Source: Thermoplasmatota archaeon
Lineage (GTDB): Archaea > Thermoplasmatota > E2 > DHVEG-1
Length of the DNA: 26,132 nt
Assembly (NCBI GenBank): GCA_016930995.1
Contig: JAFGFQ010000043.1
Location: 1-26,132, forward strand
Direction of reading: 5' to 3'
The notes below the pieces were generated by a model. It was given only the letters and a program-made list of their open reading frames with translations. It searched no databases and was not told where the DNA came from. The position numbers and the translations under genes were made by a program. Positions 7,168 to 14,397 of this stretch are shown here, piece by piece (the stretch's first letter is position 1; each line of letters starts with the position of its first letter).

Positions 7168-7674
7168 TCAAGTAATATAGGGATTTGTGTTTGAGAAATC
7201 AAAACCCTTGACAAGCTCTATTCGCGGTACTTCTGTCTGAGGGATCCATCCATGAACAGGATAGACGAGACTCGGGAAGTACTTTCGAATATTTGTTGAT
7301 AATTCAGTGATGATGTGATGCTCTCCAAATTGTTTTCTACTTATTTCATACGTCTTTTTCCCTGTTGTCTCTTCGTCAAGGTACCCAAGGGAATGAATGT
7401 ATTCATGTAAAAGGACGTGGAAAATATAGGGTTTGAGCAGCGATCGATCTGTTTCAAGGATACGACGAAGCGGTGTTTTGTTGACAATGATGATATTGGA
7501 GGCAACCGGGTAATATGCCCCGATGAATCCATCAAGGGATGCTCCGATTTCCTGCAAACCAAGCATCAGACCGCTCCGTGAACGGCTCTCGGTTTTTTGT
7601 ACTGCGTTTTTTACCTCTTCAAAGGTTTCGATAAGACTTTTATGCAATATTGAAAAATCTGTGACCCGTTTCAT
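7168..7674 (-). CDS. HExxH metallopeptidase-like protein, 168 aa
   Basis: A zinc-site motif HEYIHSLG sits at residues 90-97 at the end of a hydrophobic helix (IFHVLL), which is the usual setting in HExxH peptidases. A possible third ligand is in the GEHH segment near 117-120. The preceding strand IIIVNKTPL resembles the edge strand of these enzymes. There is no signal peptide, so it is probably cytoplasmic. I do not recognise a named family. The ATG at 7674 was chosen over a TTG three codons upstream. A 12-bp palindrome lies between the TATA box and the start codon, suggesting repression. Confidence 0.7.
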   Translation of the reverse strand: MKRVTDFSILHKSLIETFEEVKNAVQKTESRSRSGLMLGLQEIGASLDGFIGAYYPVASNIIIVNKTPLRRILETDRSLLKPYIFHVLLHEYIHSLGYLDEETTGKKTYEISRKQFGEHHIITELSTNIRKYFPSLVYPVHGWIPQTEVPRIELVKGFDFSNTNPYIT

Positions 7675-7687
7675 TGTAACCAAATAA

Positions 7688-7699
7688 GTTAACGTTAAC
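7688..7699. promoter_or_regulatory. GTTAACGTTAAC palindrome (possible operator)
   Basis: A perfect 12-bp palindrome made of two abutting GTTAAC sites, with a further GTTAA at 7704-7708. It lies just downstream of a minus-strand TATA-like TATATTAA (7706-7713) and 14 bases before the ATG of the HExxH gene, where bound protein would block initiation. The regulator is unknown. Confidence 0.4.
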
Positions 7700-7775
7700 G
7701 ATTGTTAATATACTTTTCTATCCACTCGTCCAATGAGAGAAAGAATCGAAAAACAACACACAAGGTACCTCCCCA

Positions 7776-8075
7776 TTAGTATTGTCGCCACCGATGCTCA
7801 CACTTCGTACAGGTAAAAATCCTGGTCTCAGGTTCATCGCTTGCACGTGTCTGTCGTAAGATCCAGAAGGCTTCGTTGTTCCCACATTTCGGGCATTCAA
7901 TCCGCGTTTTAGGGAGAATATCTATCTTCTTCTCAAGAACTACGGTTTCTTTTTTCCTCTGTTTCTCAACGACAATAGCCGCCCCTTGTTTCTTCCTTTC
8001 TGCTCCACAGCTGCTACAGACGAATTTATCTCCCTTCGGAAGCATTAATGTCTTACACTTCGGACAAAACTCCAT
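7776..8075 (-). CDS. tfs: Transcription factor S (TFS), 99 aa
   Basis: An archaeal TFIIS-like/RPB9-like elongation factor that stimulates cleavage of backtracked RNA by RNA polymerase. The N-terminal zinc ribbon has C4/C7 (FCPKC) and C20/C23; the C-terminal zinc ribbon has C61/C64 and C89/C92. The signature QTRASDE at 75-81 contains the acidic pair (D80, E81) that reaches into the polymerase active site, so it should be cleavage-competent. The length is standard. Its start overlaps the end of the NUDIX gene by 23 bases, with GAGGATGA as ribosome binding site inside that gene, so the two are probably co-translated. Confidence 0.95.
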   Translation of the reverse strand: MEFCPKCKTLMLPKGDKFVCSSCGAERKKQGAAIVVEKQRKKETVVLEKKIDILPKTRIECPKCGNNEAFWILRQTRASDEPETRIFTCTKCEHRWRQY

Positions 8076-8475
8076 GGGTCATCCTCTTGATGGCATCCTT
8101 GACGATCTGAGCATGGTCAAATGCCAAAGCTGGTAACTCATTCATCTTGAAAAACTTTACACTCTTTGCATCATCACCAGCGTTGAGCGCACCACCTATC
8201 TGATTCAGGACATAGACAACTGATACAGTATGCCCGCGAGGATCGCGATGCGGATCCGAGTACACCCCAAGTAACACACGAATTTCTGTCTGAAGACCGG
8301 TTTCTTCAAGCATCTCACGTTTTACGGCATCCTCGGTTGTCTCCCCATACTCCACAAAACCACCTGGTAAGGCCCAGGCCCCCTGAAACGGTTCATATTT
8401 CCGTTGTACGAAAAGAATCGAATGGTCCTCAAAGAGGACGCCGTCAACGGTAAGTGCTGGTGATCTCTGTTTCAT
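8053..8475 (-). CDS. NUDIX hydrolase, probable ADP-ribose pyrophosphatase type, 140 aa
   Basis: The Nudix box is complete at about 39-61: G followed by FVEYGE, then REMLEETG. The N-terminal segment, with RKYEPFQGAWALPGGF, resembles the archaeal ADP-ribose pyrophosphatase group (MJ1149-like), which hydrolyses ADP-ribose to AMP and ribose 5-phosphate. A house-cleaning role on oxidised nucleotides is the alternative. The ATG at 8475 lies about 25 bases from TTTATA, consistent with a leaderless mRNA. It is followed by the overlapping tfs gene. Confidence 0.85.
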   Translation of the reverse strand: MKQRSPALTVDGVLFEDHSILFVQRKYEPFQGAWALPGGFVEYGETTEDAVKREMLEETGLQTEIRVLLGVYSDPHRDPRGHTVSVVYVLNQIGGALNAGDDAKSVKFFKMNELPALAFDHAQIVKDAIKRMTHGVLSEV

Positions 8476-8573
8476 ACATTATTGAAATAACCCCAGAGTA
8501 TAAAGACTTAACCAGATTTCTGTGTATTTGAAGAATCAAAAAAAAAAATAGCAATCGAGAACATTCCATCATT

Positions 8574-9164
8574 TTATTGTTTCAACTGAATGAACACCTC
8601 GTTTATCTCATCTACCCCTTTAAGAGATTTGATCATTCCAATAAGAGTATTGGTGATGATCTGCTCAGGAAACTCAGAGAGTTGGATATCCTGGCCGTTC
8701 ACGGTGATACTGAGACGAGATGGTGCCGATTCCTTTTTCAATTTGCTTGTAATAAGTGCCAATGCTTCCTCGATGTCTCCTTTGTAAGATAACAAGGTAT
8801 TGCTTCGTTTTTTCGCCTGCCCTACTCGCATCTTTGGAATAGCAGGGTCATTTACCCCTTCGACAAGGACAAAATCAAAGTCACCAAACCTCGAGATCAA
8901 ATGGATAATCTCGGCAACACTCATTGCTTTACCAAGGAGAAAATCAGTTTCGCAATGTGAGGAGAACACAACAAGGTCAGCACCAGCATCATGATGTCTC
9001 CAGGTATCTTTATTCTTGGTATCCATTGTGATTTCTTTTATGGTCTGCTTTATCGTTGCTACCCGGTACCCCTCATGGGTGAGCCGTGAAATAAGATGGA
9101 CCATCAAAGTTGTTTTTCCAATGTTTGAATTTCCATAGACTCCAAAGACTATTGGTCTGGGCAT
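8574..9164 (-). CDS. mobB: Molybdopterin-guanine dinucleotide biosynthesis protein MobB, 196 aa
   Basis: A P-loop GTPase of the MobB family, an adapter in the last step of molybdenum/tungsten cofactor maturation. The Walker A motif GNSNIGKTT is at 11-19, followed by the family's KQTIKE...D..D..RH..AGAD region and DFDFVLVEGVND. The C-terminal ~60 residues (ITVNGQDIQLSEF, then TLIGMIKSLKG) form the extra domain seen in archaeal MobB. It could serve the AOR at 14.4 kb; note that AOR itself uses a bis-pterin without guanine dinucleotide, so MobB may instead serve another enzyme. The ATG at 9164 has GGAG about ten bases upstream; a GTG at 9182 is in frame. Confidence 0.85.
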   Translation of the reverse strand: MPRPIVFGVYGNSNIGKTTLMVHLISRLTHEGYRVATIKQTIKEITMDTKNKDTWRHHDAGADLVVFSSHCETDFLLGKAMSVAEIIHLISRFGDFDFVLVEGVNDPAIPKMRVGQAKKRSNTLLSYKGDIEEALALITSKLKKESAPSRLSITVNGQDIQLSEFPEQIITNTLIGMIKSLKGVDEINEVFIQLKQ

Positions 9165-9222
9165 GAGATTTGATATCTCCACAGACTGTTTATCTTTTAC
9201 TCTTCTCTTAACAAAGTAAAAA

Positions 9223-9236
9223 ATATAACTATTTAT
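9223..9236 (+). promoter_or_regulatory. TATA region of the MFS gene
   Basis: ATATAACTATTTAT centred about 25 bases before the ATG at 9256, with no ribosome binding site in between, fits a leaderless transcript. The mobB gene diverges from the same interval. Confidence 0.45.
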
Positions 9237-9255
9237 CCGTTAACACCCCCACCTC

Positions 9256-10446
9256 ATGAACCACCAGACAAAGATACTATCAACAGTAAGCCTGATCCAT
9301 GCGATCAACGACGGGTCCACTGCTGTCATCTCCATCCTCTTTCCGATTTTTAAGGATCTGTTTCAGTTGAATTACACGCAAGTTGGTATCATCACCGGTG
9401 GAGGATTATTCATCACCCTTGTTGCCCAATTAGGCTTAGGCAGACTTGCAGATGGGAAAAATGTCAACTCCTTGCTTCTCACAGGACTATTACTGACATC
9501 GCTTTCCCTTCTGCTGCTTAATTTCAGTAACGGATTTTACACTCTTCTTTTCTTCATCTTCTTTATGAGGTTTGCCACCTCGTTTTTCCACCCTATAGGG
9601 ATCGGATGGATCTCACGGACCTATAAAAAAGGGAAACTGGACTGGGCGATGGGTGTACAGAGTGGATGTGCGGATTTCGGTGCTTTTTTAGCGATTCTTA
9701 CCACTTTATCAATCACTCAATTAACACACTGGACTATCCCCTTGTATAGTTGGGCAGGCATCTGCATCCTAGGGTTGTTGATCAGCCGTGCTCTTACGTT
9801 TCAATTACACAAAGACCTTATAATTGTCCCAAAAGAAACAAAAAAACATACACTCAAAGAGATGATGCTCGATGCGTTTTCACGAACAAAAGCAATACAC
9901 CTGCTCATTCCCGCATTCATGATCAGCGGAGCCTCCTGGGGCATTATTATCACCTATTTCCCCTTGCTACTGACCGAACGAACAACACTGTCTCTTCCCG
10001 CAATTGGTTTTTTAGTTGCACTCTGGGCAGGTATTGGAAGTATCACCTCCCTAGCGTATGGAAAAATACGATCTTATATCCATCGGAAAACACTCCTTGT
10101 CCTCTCTTATGCTAGCATCGGGATTCTCTGCTTACTCCTTGCATTTTTTACAGACATTCTCATTCTCATCGGTGTGATGATCCCCCTTGGGATAGCCGTG
10201 TTTCTCACCTATCCATCCTTATTTTCTTTTGTCTCTGAGGTAACCCACGAATCCGTAGAAGGATGGACCTTTGGATTAACATTCGTGTTCCAGACCGGTG
10301 GAGGAACAATCCTGCTTCTTCTAGGCGGGATACTCTCTGACCATTTCGGGATCGGGATGCCTTTTGCGCTCCTTGGGACACTCTCTCTTCTTCTATCAGT
10401 TGTCCTACTGTCCAACTATCAAAAACCCTTTGCACGACTTGCATAA
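9256..10446 (+). CDS. MFS transporter, Fsr-like (drug efflux) group, 396 aa
   Basis: A 12-helix major facilitator. The N-terminus (SLIHAINDGSTAV, then LFPIFKDLFQLNYTQVG) and the LGRLADG loop after helix 2 resemble the fosmidomycin-resistance (Fsr) group of efflux carriers, as does the FFHPIGIGWISR segment in helix 4. The second half has repeated Gly/aromatic helices and ends in a short basic tail. The substrate is unknown. The EamA gene follows after 44 bases on the same strand, so both may be in one transcript. Confidence 0.85.
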   Translation: MNHQTKILSTVSLIHAINDGSTAVISILFPIFKDLFQLNYTQVGIITGGGLFITLVAQLGLGRLADGKNVNSLLLTGLLLTSLSLLLLNFSNGFYTLLFFIFFMRFATSFFHPIGIGWISRTYKKGKLDWAMGVQSGCADFGAFLAILTTLSITQLTHWTIPLYSWAGICILGLLISRALTFQLHKDLIIVPKETKKHTLKEMMLDAFSRTKAIHLLIPAFMISGASWGIIITYFPLLLTERTTLSLPAIGFLVALWAGIGSITSLAYGKIRSYIHRKTLLVLSYASIGILCLLLAFFTDILILIGVMIPLGIAVFLTYPSLFSFVSEVTHESVEGWTFGLTFVFQTGGGTILLLLGGILSDHFGIGMPFALLGTLSLLLSVVLLSNYQKPFARLA

Positions 10447-10490
10447 ACGAAGAGAAAAACAAATAGCACGGCAGCTGTTTACCCCGTGGT

Positions 10491-11393
10491 ATGCAAAAAC
10501 ACGCACTTGGTCTTCTTATTTCCATTATTGCTGTGTCCTTTGCATCAATCTTTATCCTCTCCTGTCAAGCCCCCCCATTAAGCATCGCGTTCTACCGTCT
10601 CTTATTTACACTGTTGCTTCTAATCCCCCTTGTTTTGATACGGAAAAAAACCAGTGAGGAAATCCGCCATCTTCCCCACACAACGCTTCTCATCATGATT
10701 GTCATCGGCGTGATTCTTGCCACCCATTTCTCATTGTGGATCACCTCGTTAACAATGACATCCGTGGCAAGTTCTGTCATTTTAGTCACTGCACATCCGA
10801 TCCTCGTCGCACCAGTTTCATTTTATTTCCTCAAAGAAAAACTCTCCTGGGTTAACGCCCTTGGTATCGCGATTTCTCTAGCTGGTGTTGGCTTACTTGT
10901 TATCGGAAATTATGGATTTGCTGCATTTGGCCTTGATACGGTAGAAGGGAACATCCTAGCATTACTCGGAGGTATTGCGGCGGGACTTTATATCTTAGGA
11001 GGACGAACACTTAGAAGGAAGGTCTCAACGATTGCATATGCATTCGTGGTTTATATGGTTGGGACAATTACCTTATTTTTTATCTGCCTGTTCCTCCGTG
11101 CACCCGTCTATAATCTTGCAACAACTGATTATGCGATCATCCTGCTGATGGCGCTAGTCTCTGGTATCTTTGGTCATACCCTTTACAACTGGTCCCTTGG
11201 GTATATCCGTGCATCGGTCATGTCGGTTGCCCTCCTTGGTGAGCCGATTGGCTCTTCATTGCTTGCCTATGCAATCCCATGGATCCGACAAGAGCCATCT
11301 CTTTTCACCATCCTTGGTGGTGGTATTATTCTTGGTGGAATTTACTTGACGGCGCGGACGATGAAAGAGACCGAACTTTTAGAAAATGTTTAA
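10491..11393 (+). CDS. EamA-family (DMT) transporter, 300 aa
   Basis: Ten predicted membrane helices in two EamA repeats. Repeat 1 has PPLSIAFYRLLF, TSLTMTSVASSVILVTAHPILVAP and an FLKEKLSWVNALGIAISLAGVGLL end; repeat 2 has YNWSLGYIRASVMSVALLGEPIGSS. These are the usual DMT signatures. Members export amino acids or other small metabolites; the substrate cannot be inferred here. It probably shares a transcript with the preceding MFS gene. Confidence 0.9.
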   Translation: MQKHALGLLISIIAVSFASIFILSCQAPPLSIAFYRLLFTLLLLIPLVLIRKKTSEEIRHLPHTTLLIMIVIGVILATHFSLWITSLTMTSVASSVILVTAHPILVAPVSFYFLKEKLSWVNALGIAISLAGVGLLVIGNYGFAAFGLDTVEGNILALLGGIAAGLYILGGRTLRRKVSTIAYAFVVYMVGTITLFFICLFLRAPVYNLATTDYAIILLMALVSGIFGHTLYNWSLGYIRASVMSVALLGEPIGSSLLAYAIPWIRQEPSLFTILGGGIILGGIYLTARTMKETELLENV

Positions 11394-11419
11394 AAGCCAT
11401 ATCCTGCTTCTCGCCTCTC

Positions 11420-12028
11420 ATGACAACAAATTCAAATAAGATAATTGGAGCAGTTGTTGCTGTATTCATCATTCTATCTATAGCTGTTCTTGTGTACGTC
11501 AATCTCCCAAAAGAACAAAAAACTACCCCAGGAGATACGATACAACCAGATACTAATCTGTCGATCTTTAGCCTTATCTATGATGATGAACAGATCAATT
11601 TTACTATGGAGGATTTGTTGCAATTAAATAATTATACCGGAAAAGGAGGATACCGGACTCAAAATGGAGTGATCAAAGGCCAAGGAAATTACACGGGAGT
11701 TACTATTACAACACTTGTCGAATCATTACGAGAGGTCCCCGTCCTGTATAGTATGAAAGCATATGCTGATGACGGATATAATTTGTCTTATAATTATACC
11801 ACTATCATCGGAAACGTCAATATCTATGATCCTACCAATGCATCAGACCCAACTCCGATAGGCCAGGGAAATCTGACCATGGTTCTTGCCTATTACTATG
11901 AAGGAGACTGGTTGGATGAATCCAGTGATGGGAAACTGAAAATCGTATTCCTCGACGAAGAAGGATCGATAACAGAATCATCCCTCTGGATGAAAAAGGT
12001 CATAACCATTCGATTGATCACTGAATAA
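11420..12028 (+). CDS. Membrane-anchored protein with sulfite-oxidase-like fold, Cys-less, 202 aa
   Basis: One N-terminal membrane helix (about 8-28) anchors an external domain. That domain resembles the molybdopterin-binding fold of sulfite oxidase (PF00174-like): FTMEDLLQLNNY at the start, GVTITTLVESL, a characteristic ADDGYNLSY, then LTMVLAYYYEGDWL, DGKLKIVFLDE and a closing WMKKVITIRLI. There is no Cys at all, so the Mo-coordinating Cys of true enzymes is missing; the domain may bind another ligand or be purely structural. The ATG at 11420 has TTTAAAAG (11388-11395) about 25-30 bases before it, consistent with leaderless transcription. A smaller relative is encoded at 12885. Confidence 0.65.
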   Translation: MTTNSNKIIGAVVAVFIILSIAVLVYVNLPKEQKTTPGDTIQPDTNLSIFSLIYDDEQINFTMEDLLQLNNYTGKGGYRTQNGVIKGQGNYTGVTITTLVESLREVPVLYSMKAYADDGYNLSYNYTTIIGNVNIYDPTNASDPTPIGQGNLTMVLAYYYEGDWLDESSDGKLKIVFLDEEGSITESSLWMKKVITIRLITE

Positions 12029-12110
12029 AAACGATAATACGCGACCCATTAAGACAACGATGGCACCAACGGAAGTTATTTCTTGTTCAAAAGCATTTCC
12101 TGGCTGAACG

Positions 12111-12851
12111 ATGAGAGATATACAAGAGCTTCTAGATAATGTTGAAAAATACAAAAACGCTCTGCTCCAAAAACGTTTCCAGAGCAAAAAAAACACCGTC
12201 GCTTATGTTTTATCCGATAGTCATCCTCGGGTTCTGAAGTGGTTCGTTCCAGGGTTACGACGAAACATGGAAATCGAATATTCTGTTTTAAAAAAAGGGC
12301 TTTCTGATCTCTCGATTCCCTCCCCGCTGGAAAAAGATACGGAAAATACTGTTCTTGTGATGAGTTATATTATCGGGGAGAACATCTGTGATAATATAAA
12401 CGATGCTACAAAAAATTTTGAGGATAAACAAAAAAGTATGCATCAACTCGCAGACTGGTTTTTTCGTTTCCATCGATTTTTTAAAACAGAGGAAGGGTTT
12501 CGCATTCGTGGTGATGCGACCCTTAGAAACTTTATCATGAGCAGAGGGAAAATCTGGGGCGTGGATTTTGAGGAATCACGGATGGGGAGACCCTGCGAAG
12601 ATCTTGCAACGCTGTGTGCGTCTCTTTTAAGCACGACTCCGATGTTTACCGACGAAAAATTCCACCTCTGCCACACCTTCCTGGACACATATCAGAAATC
12701 CGCGACATGGACTGTTGAACACATATCTGCTAATATTTCGTATGCATTATTAGAACGAATCCAATGGCGACCACAGGATGAAGAACTTCTTAGGAACTAT
12801 GCGACGAAGATACGGACGAAAGGCTTACAGAGAGCGCGACATAATTTTTAA
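12111..12851 (+). CDS. Small kinase-like phosphotransferase (Bud32/APH-like), 246 aa
   Basis: A protein-kinase-fold protein without extra domains. A candidate ATP-binding Lys is K43 (VLKWF), with a helix-C Glu in the following NMEIEY segment. The catalytic loop is GDATLRNF (D135, N140), and the metal-binding position is VDFEESR (D152, DFE in place of DFG). The PCEDLATLCASLLST segment after it resembles the Bud32, RIO and aminoglycoside phosphotransferase groups. It lacks the HGD His (RGD here), as some RIO/Bud32-like kinases do. The substrate could be protein or small molecule. It lies between the two genes for sulfite-oxidase-like domains but has its own upstream region. Confidence 0.65.
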   Translation: MRDIQELLDNVEKYKNALLQKRFQSKKNTVAYVLSDSHPRVLKWFVPGLRRNMEIEYSVLKKGLSDLSIPSPLEKDTENTVLVMSYIIGENICDNINDATKNFEDKQKSMHQLADWFFRFHRFFKTEEGFRIRGDATLRNFIMSRGKIWGVDFEESRMGRPCEDLATLCASLLSTTPMFTDEKFHLCHTFLDTYQKSATWTVEHISANISYALLERIQWRPQDEELLRNYATKIRTKGLQRARHNF

Positions 12852-12884
12852 ATATCAACCTTTGTATCCCTTCCAACGATAGTT

Positions 12885-13280
12885 ATGGGGAAGGACCGAT
12901 TACTCCCGATATGTGCCATATGCATCCTTATTGTCGCATGTACGTCATCACTTTACGTTCACGCACTCCAAACAACGAGTGAAACACTGAATGTGAACGG
13001 CCAAGACTACACCATCGACCAACTCTTTTCCCTTGCCAAACCACGGCAGTTCAATGACTCGCAACATGTGGGTATCGCATTAGATGACGTACTAGTAAAA
13101 ACTGGGGTTCCCAATCCAGAACAGCACACATTCACCCTGCGAGGCGCTGATGGATACGAGAAAACTGTCACCTGGGAGAATATGAAAAACGGGCTCCTGA
13201 CAAAAGACCGTGAATCGATATTTTCTGATCTCCCAAAAGCATTCCGGGTAAAAGATATTGTGACCATCGAGGTGAAGTAA
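12885..13280 (+). CDS. Exported sulfite-oxidase-like domain protein, 131 aa
   Basis: A signal peptide or N-terminal anchor (to about residue 27, YVHA) precedes a small domain: VNGQDYTIDQLFSLA, VGIALDDVLVKTG, then TLRGADGYEKTVTW and a final RVKDIVTIEVK. This pattern (x-L-x-D-L-L, A-D-G-Y, closing I-x-V strand) matches a minimal PF00174-like sulfite oxidase fold and the larger protein at 11420. All Cys are in the leader, so it cannot coordinate Mo in the usual way. It is the first of five tightly packed genes ending with the acetate-transporter gene, suggesting an extracytoplasmic role in that system. TTTTTAAATAT at about 12845-12855 is the likely TATA box. Confidence 0.65.
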   Translation: MGKDRLLPICAICILIVACTSSLYVHALQTTSETLNVNGQDYTIDQLFSLAKPRQFNDSQHVGIALDDVLVKTGVPNPEQHTFTLRGADGYEKTVTWENMKNGLLTKDRESIFSDLPKAFRVKDIVTIEVK

Positions 13281-13283
13281 AAA

Positions 13284-13934
13284 ATGATGAATAGAAGGTT
13301 TTTCGCAGGAATCATTGTGTTTGGTTCTCTGTGGGGTTTTGCTGAATGCATTATTGGGTCATTGCTTCGGGATGTCGACTTACCTGCAGGTGCAATCATG
13401 ACTGGCATCTTCGCTGTTGGTCTTATGACGTTAAGTAGGACAACTTACAGACATCCTGGTATGCAGACCGGTATAGGGCTTGTAGCAGGAGGACTGCGAT
13501 TCTTTAACCCGTTCGGTGGTTGTTTCATCTGTTCTGCGATTGCAATCATGGCAGAAGGGCTCCTGTTTGATCTCATCTGGACTGGGTTTTCCCTTGATGC
13601 GAAAACAACCCATTCGTTTACCATCCAGGCTAGTCTTGGGATCACCGCATCGTATCTTATCTACGTCGGTGGATATATCATCACCCAGATCCTTACTCCC
13701 GTGTTTTCTTCTGCTGGGTTTTATATTGAAAATCTTCTGGTTTTCCTCCCGCAGATCCTTTCCAGTGGCCTGCTTGCCGCCCTACTTGGTGTTGCGACAG
13801 TGCCTGTTGTGTTTCATTTGAAGAAATTCAATATCGCTTTCCAAGACCGCTTGTATTATCCTATCACCATGAGTGTTTCAGCATTCTGCTGGGTTTTTGT
13901 CATTCTGAATACCATTCTCATCCTATGGGTATAG
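13284..13934 (+). CDS. Multi-spanning membrane protein of unknown function, 216 aa
   Basis: About six hydrophobic segments. The N-terminus FGSLWGFAECIIGSLLR carries a conserved-looking W-G-x-x-E motif inside helix 1. Further features are a G-x-I-M-T-G-I-F helix 2, the loop GGLRFFNPFGGCFICSA with two Cys, and AEGLLFDLIW. The buried acidic residues and Gly-rich helices are reminiscent of small S-component or integral carrier proteins, but I cannot assign a family. The start follows GAGGTGAAG, which overlaps the end of the previous gene; the gap is three bases. The ferredoxin gene follows 12 bases later, so the protein probably serves the AOR system, for instance as a membrane partner. Confidence 0.7.
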   Translation: MMNRRFFAGIIVFGSLWGFAECIIGSLLRDVDLPAGAIMTGIFAVGLMTLSRTTYRHPGMQTGIGLVAGGLRFFNPFGGCFICSAIAIMAEGLLFDLIWTGFSLDAKTTHSFTIQASLGITASYLIYVGGYIITQILTPVFSSAGFYIENLLVFLPQILSSGLLAALLGVATVPVVFHLKKFNIAFQDRLYYPITMSVSAFCWVFVILNTILILWV

Positions 13935-13946
13935 AGAGGCGTTTCT

Positions 13947-14396
13947 ATGAACAATCCGACCACGGTGAAAATCCTTAAGTTCCATCCAGAGAGATGCAAA
14001 GGATGCCTTGAATGTGAAAAAGCATGCTCACAGGTGCATTTCAAGACTAAAGAAGGTGGTGAGAAGTCTGCGATTCGAATACTAAAAACAGACAAAGGAT
14101 ACACGATGCATGTCTGTGATCAACGTGGCCTCTGCCTTGATATGTGCCCGGTTGGTGCTTTGACACGTCGGAAAAACGGTGTGGTGTGGTTAGATAAGGA
14201 CGTCTGTATCGGATGTCAAGCGTGTGTCGGATTCTGCCCGATTGGTGCGATGAGGAAAGCAGACGTCCGAATTGAGCCGTTTAAATGCATCTCCTGTGGC
14301 TCCTGTGTCCGGGCATGCCCAGAAAAAGCATTGGAGCTTGTCGAGGTGAACATCGCAGACCTAAAACAAGTGGTGTATCATAAACTCGGGGTGTAA
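13947..14396 (+). CDS. Polyferredoxin, electron-transfer subunit for AOR, 149 aa
   Basis: Four Cys clusters of the HycB/NarH-like type are visible: C17-C20-C23-C27, C57-C63-C67, C87-C90-C93-C97 and C114-C117-C120-C124. These can hold three to four [4Fe-4S] centres. AOR-family enzymes such as WOR5 and benzoyl-CoA-reductase-type BamBC pair with Fe-S subunits of this design, which pass electrons to ferredoxin or other carriers. The AOR gene begins one base after this stop, so a stable complex is likely. There is no signal peptide, so it is cytoplasmic. GAGAGGCG is the probable ribosome binding site. Confidence 0.9.
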   Translation: MNNPTTVKILKFHPERCKGCLECEKACSQVHFKTKEGGEKSAIRILKTDKGYTMHVCDQRGLCLDMCPVGALTRRKNGVVWLDKDVCIGCQACVGFCPIGAMRKADVRIEPFKCISCGSCVRACPEKALELVEVNIADLKQVVYHKLGV

Positions 14397-14397
14397 C

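Noticed and set aside
9750..10115. 121-residue frame inside the MFS gene
   Set aside because: Shadow in another frame of a well-supported transporter gene.
10205..10525. 106-residue minus-strand frame spanning the MFS/EamA junction
   Set aside because: Antisense to two clear membrane protein genes and with no support of its own.
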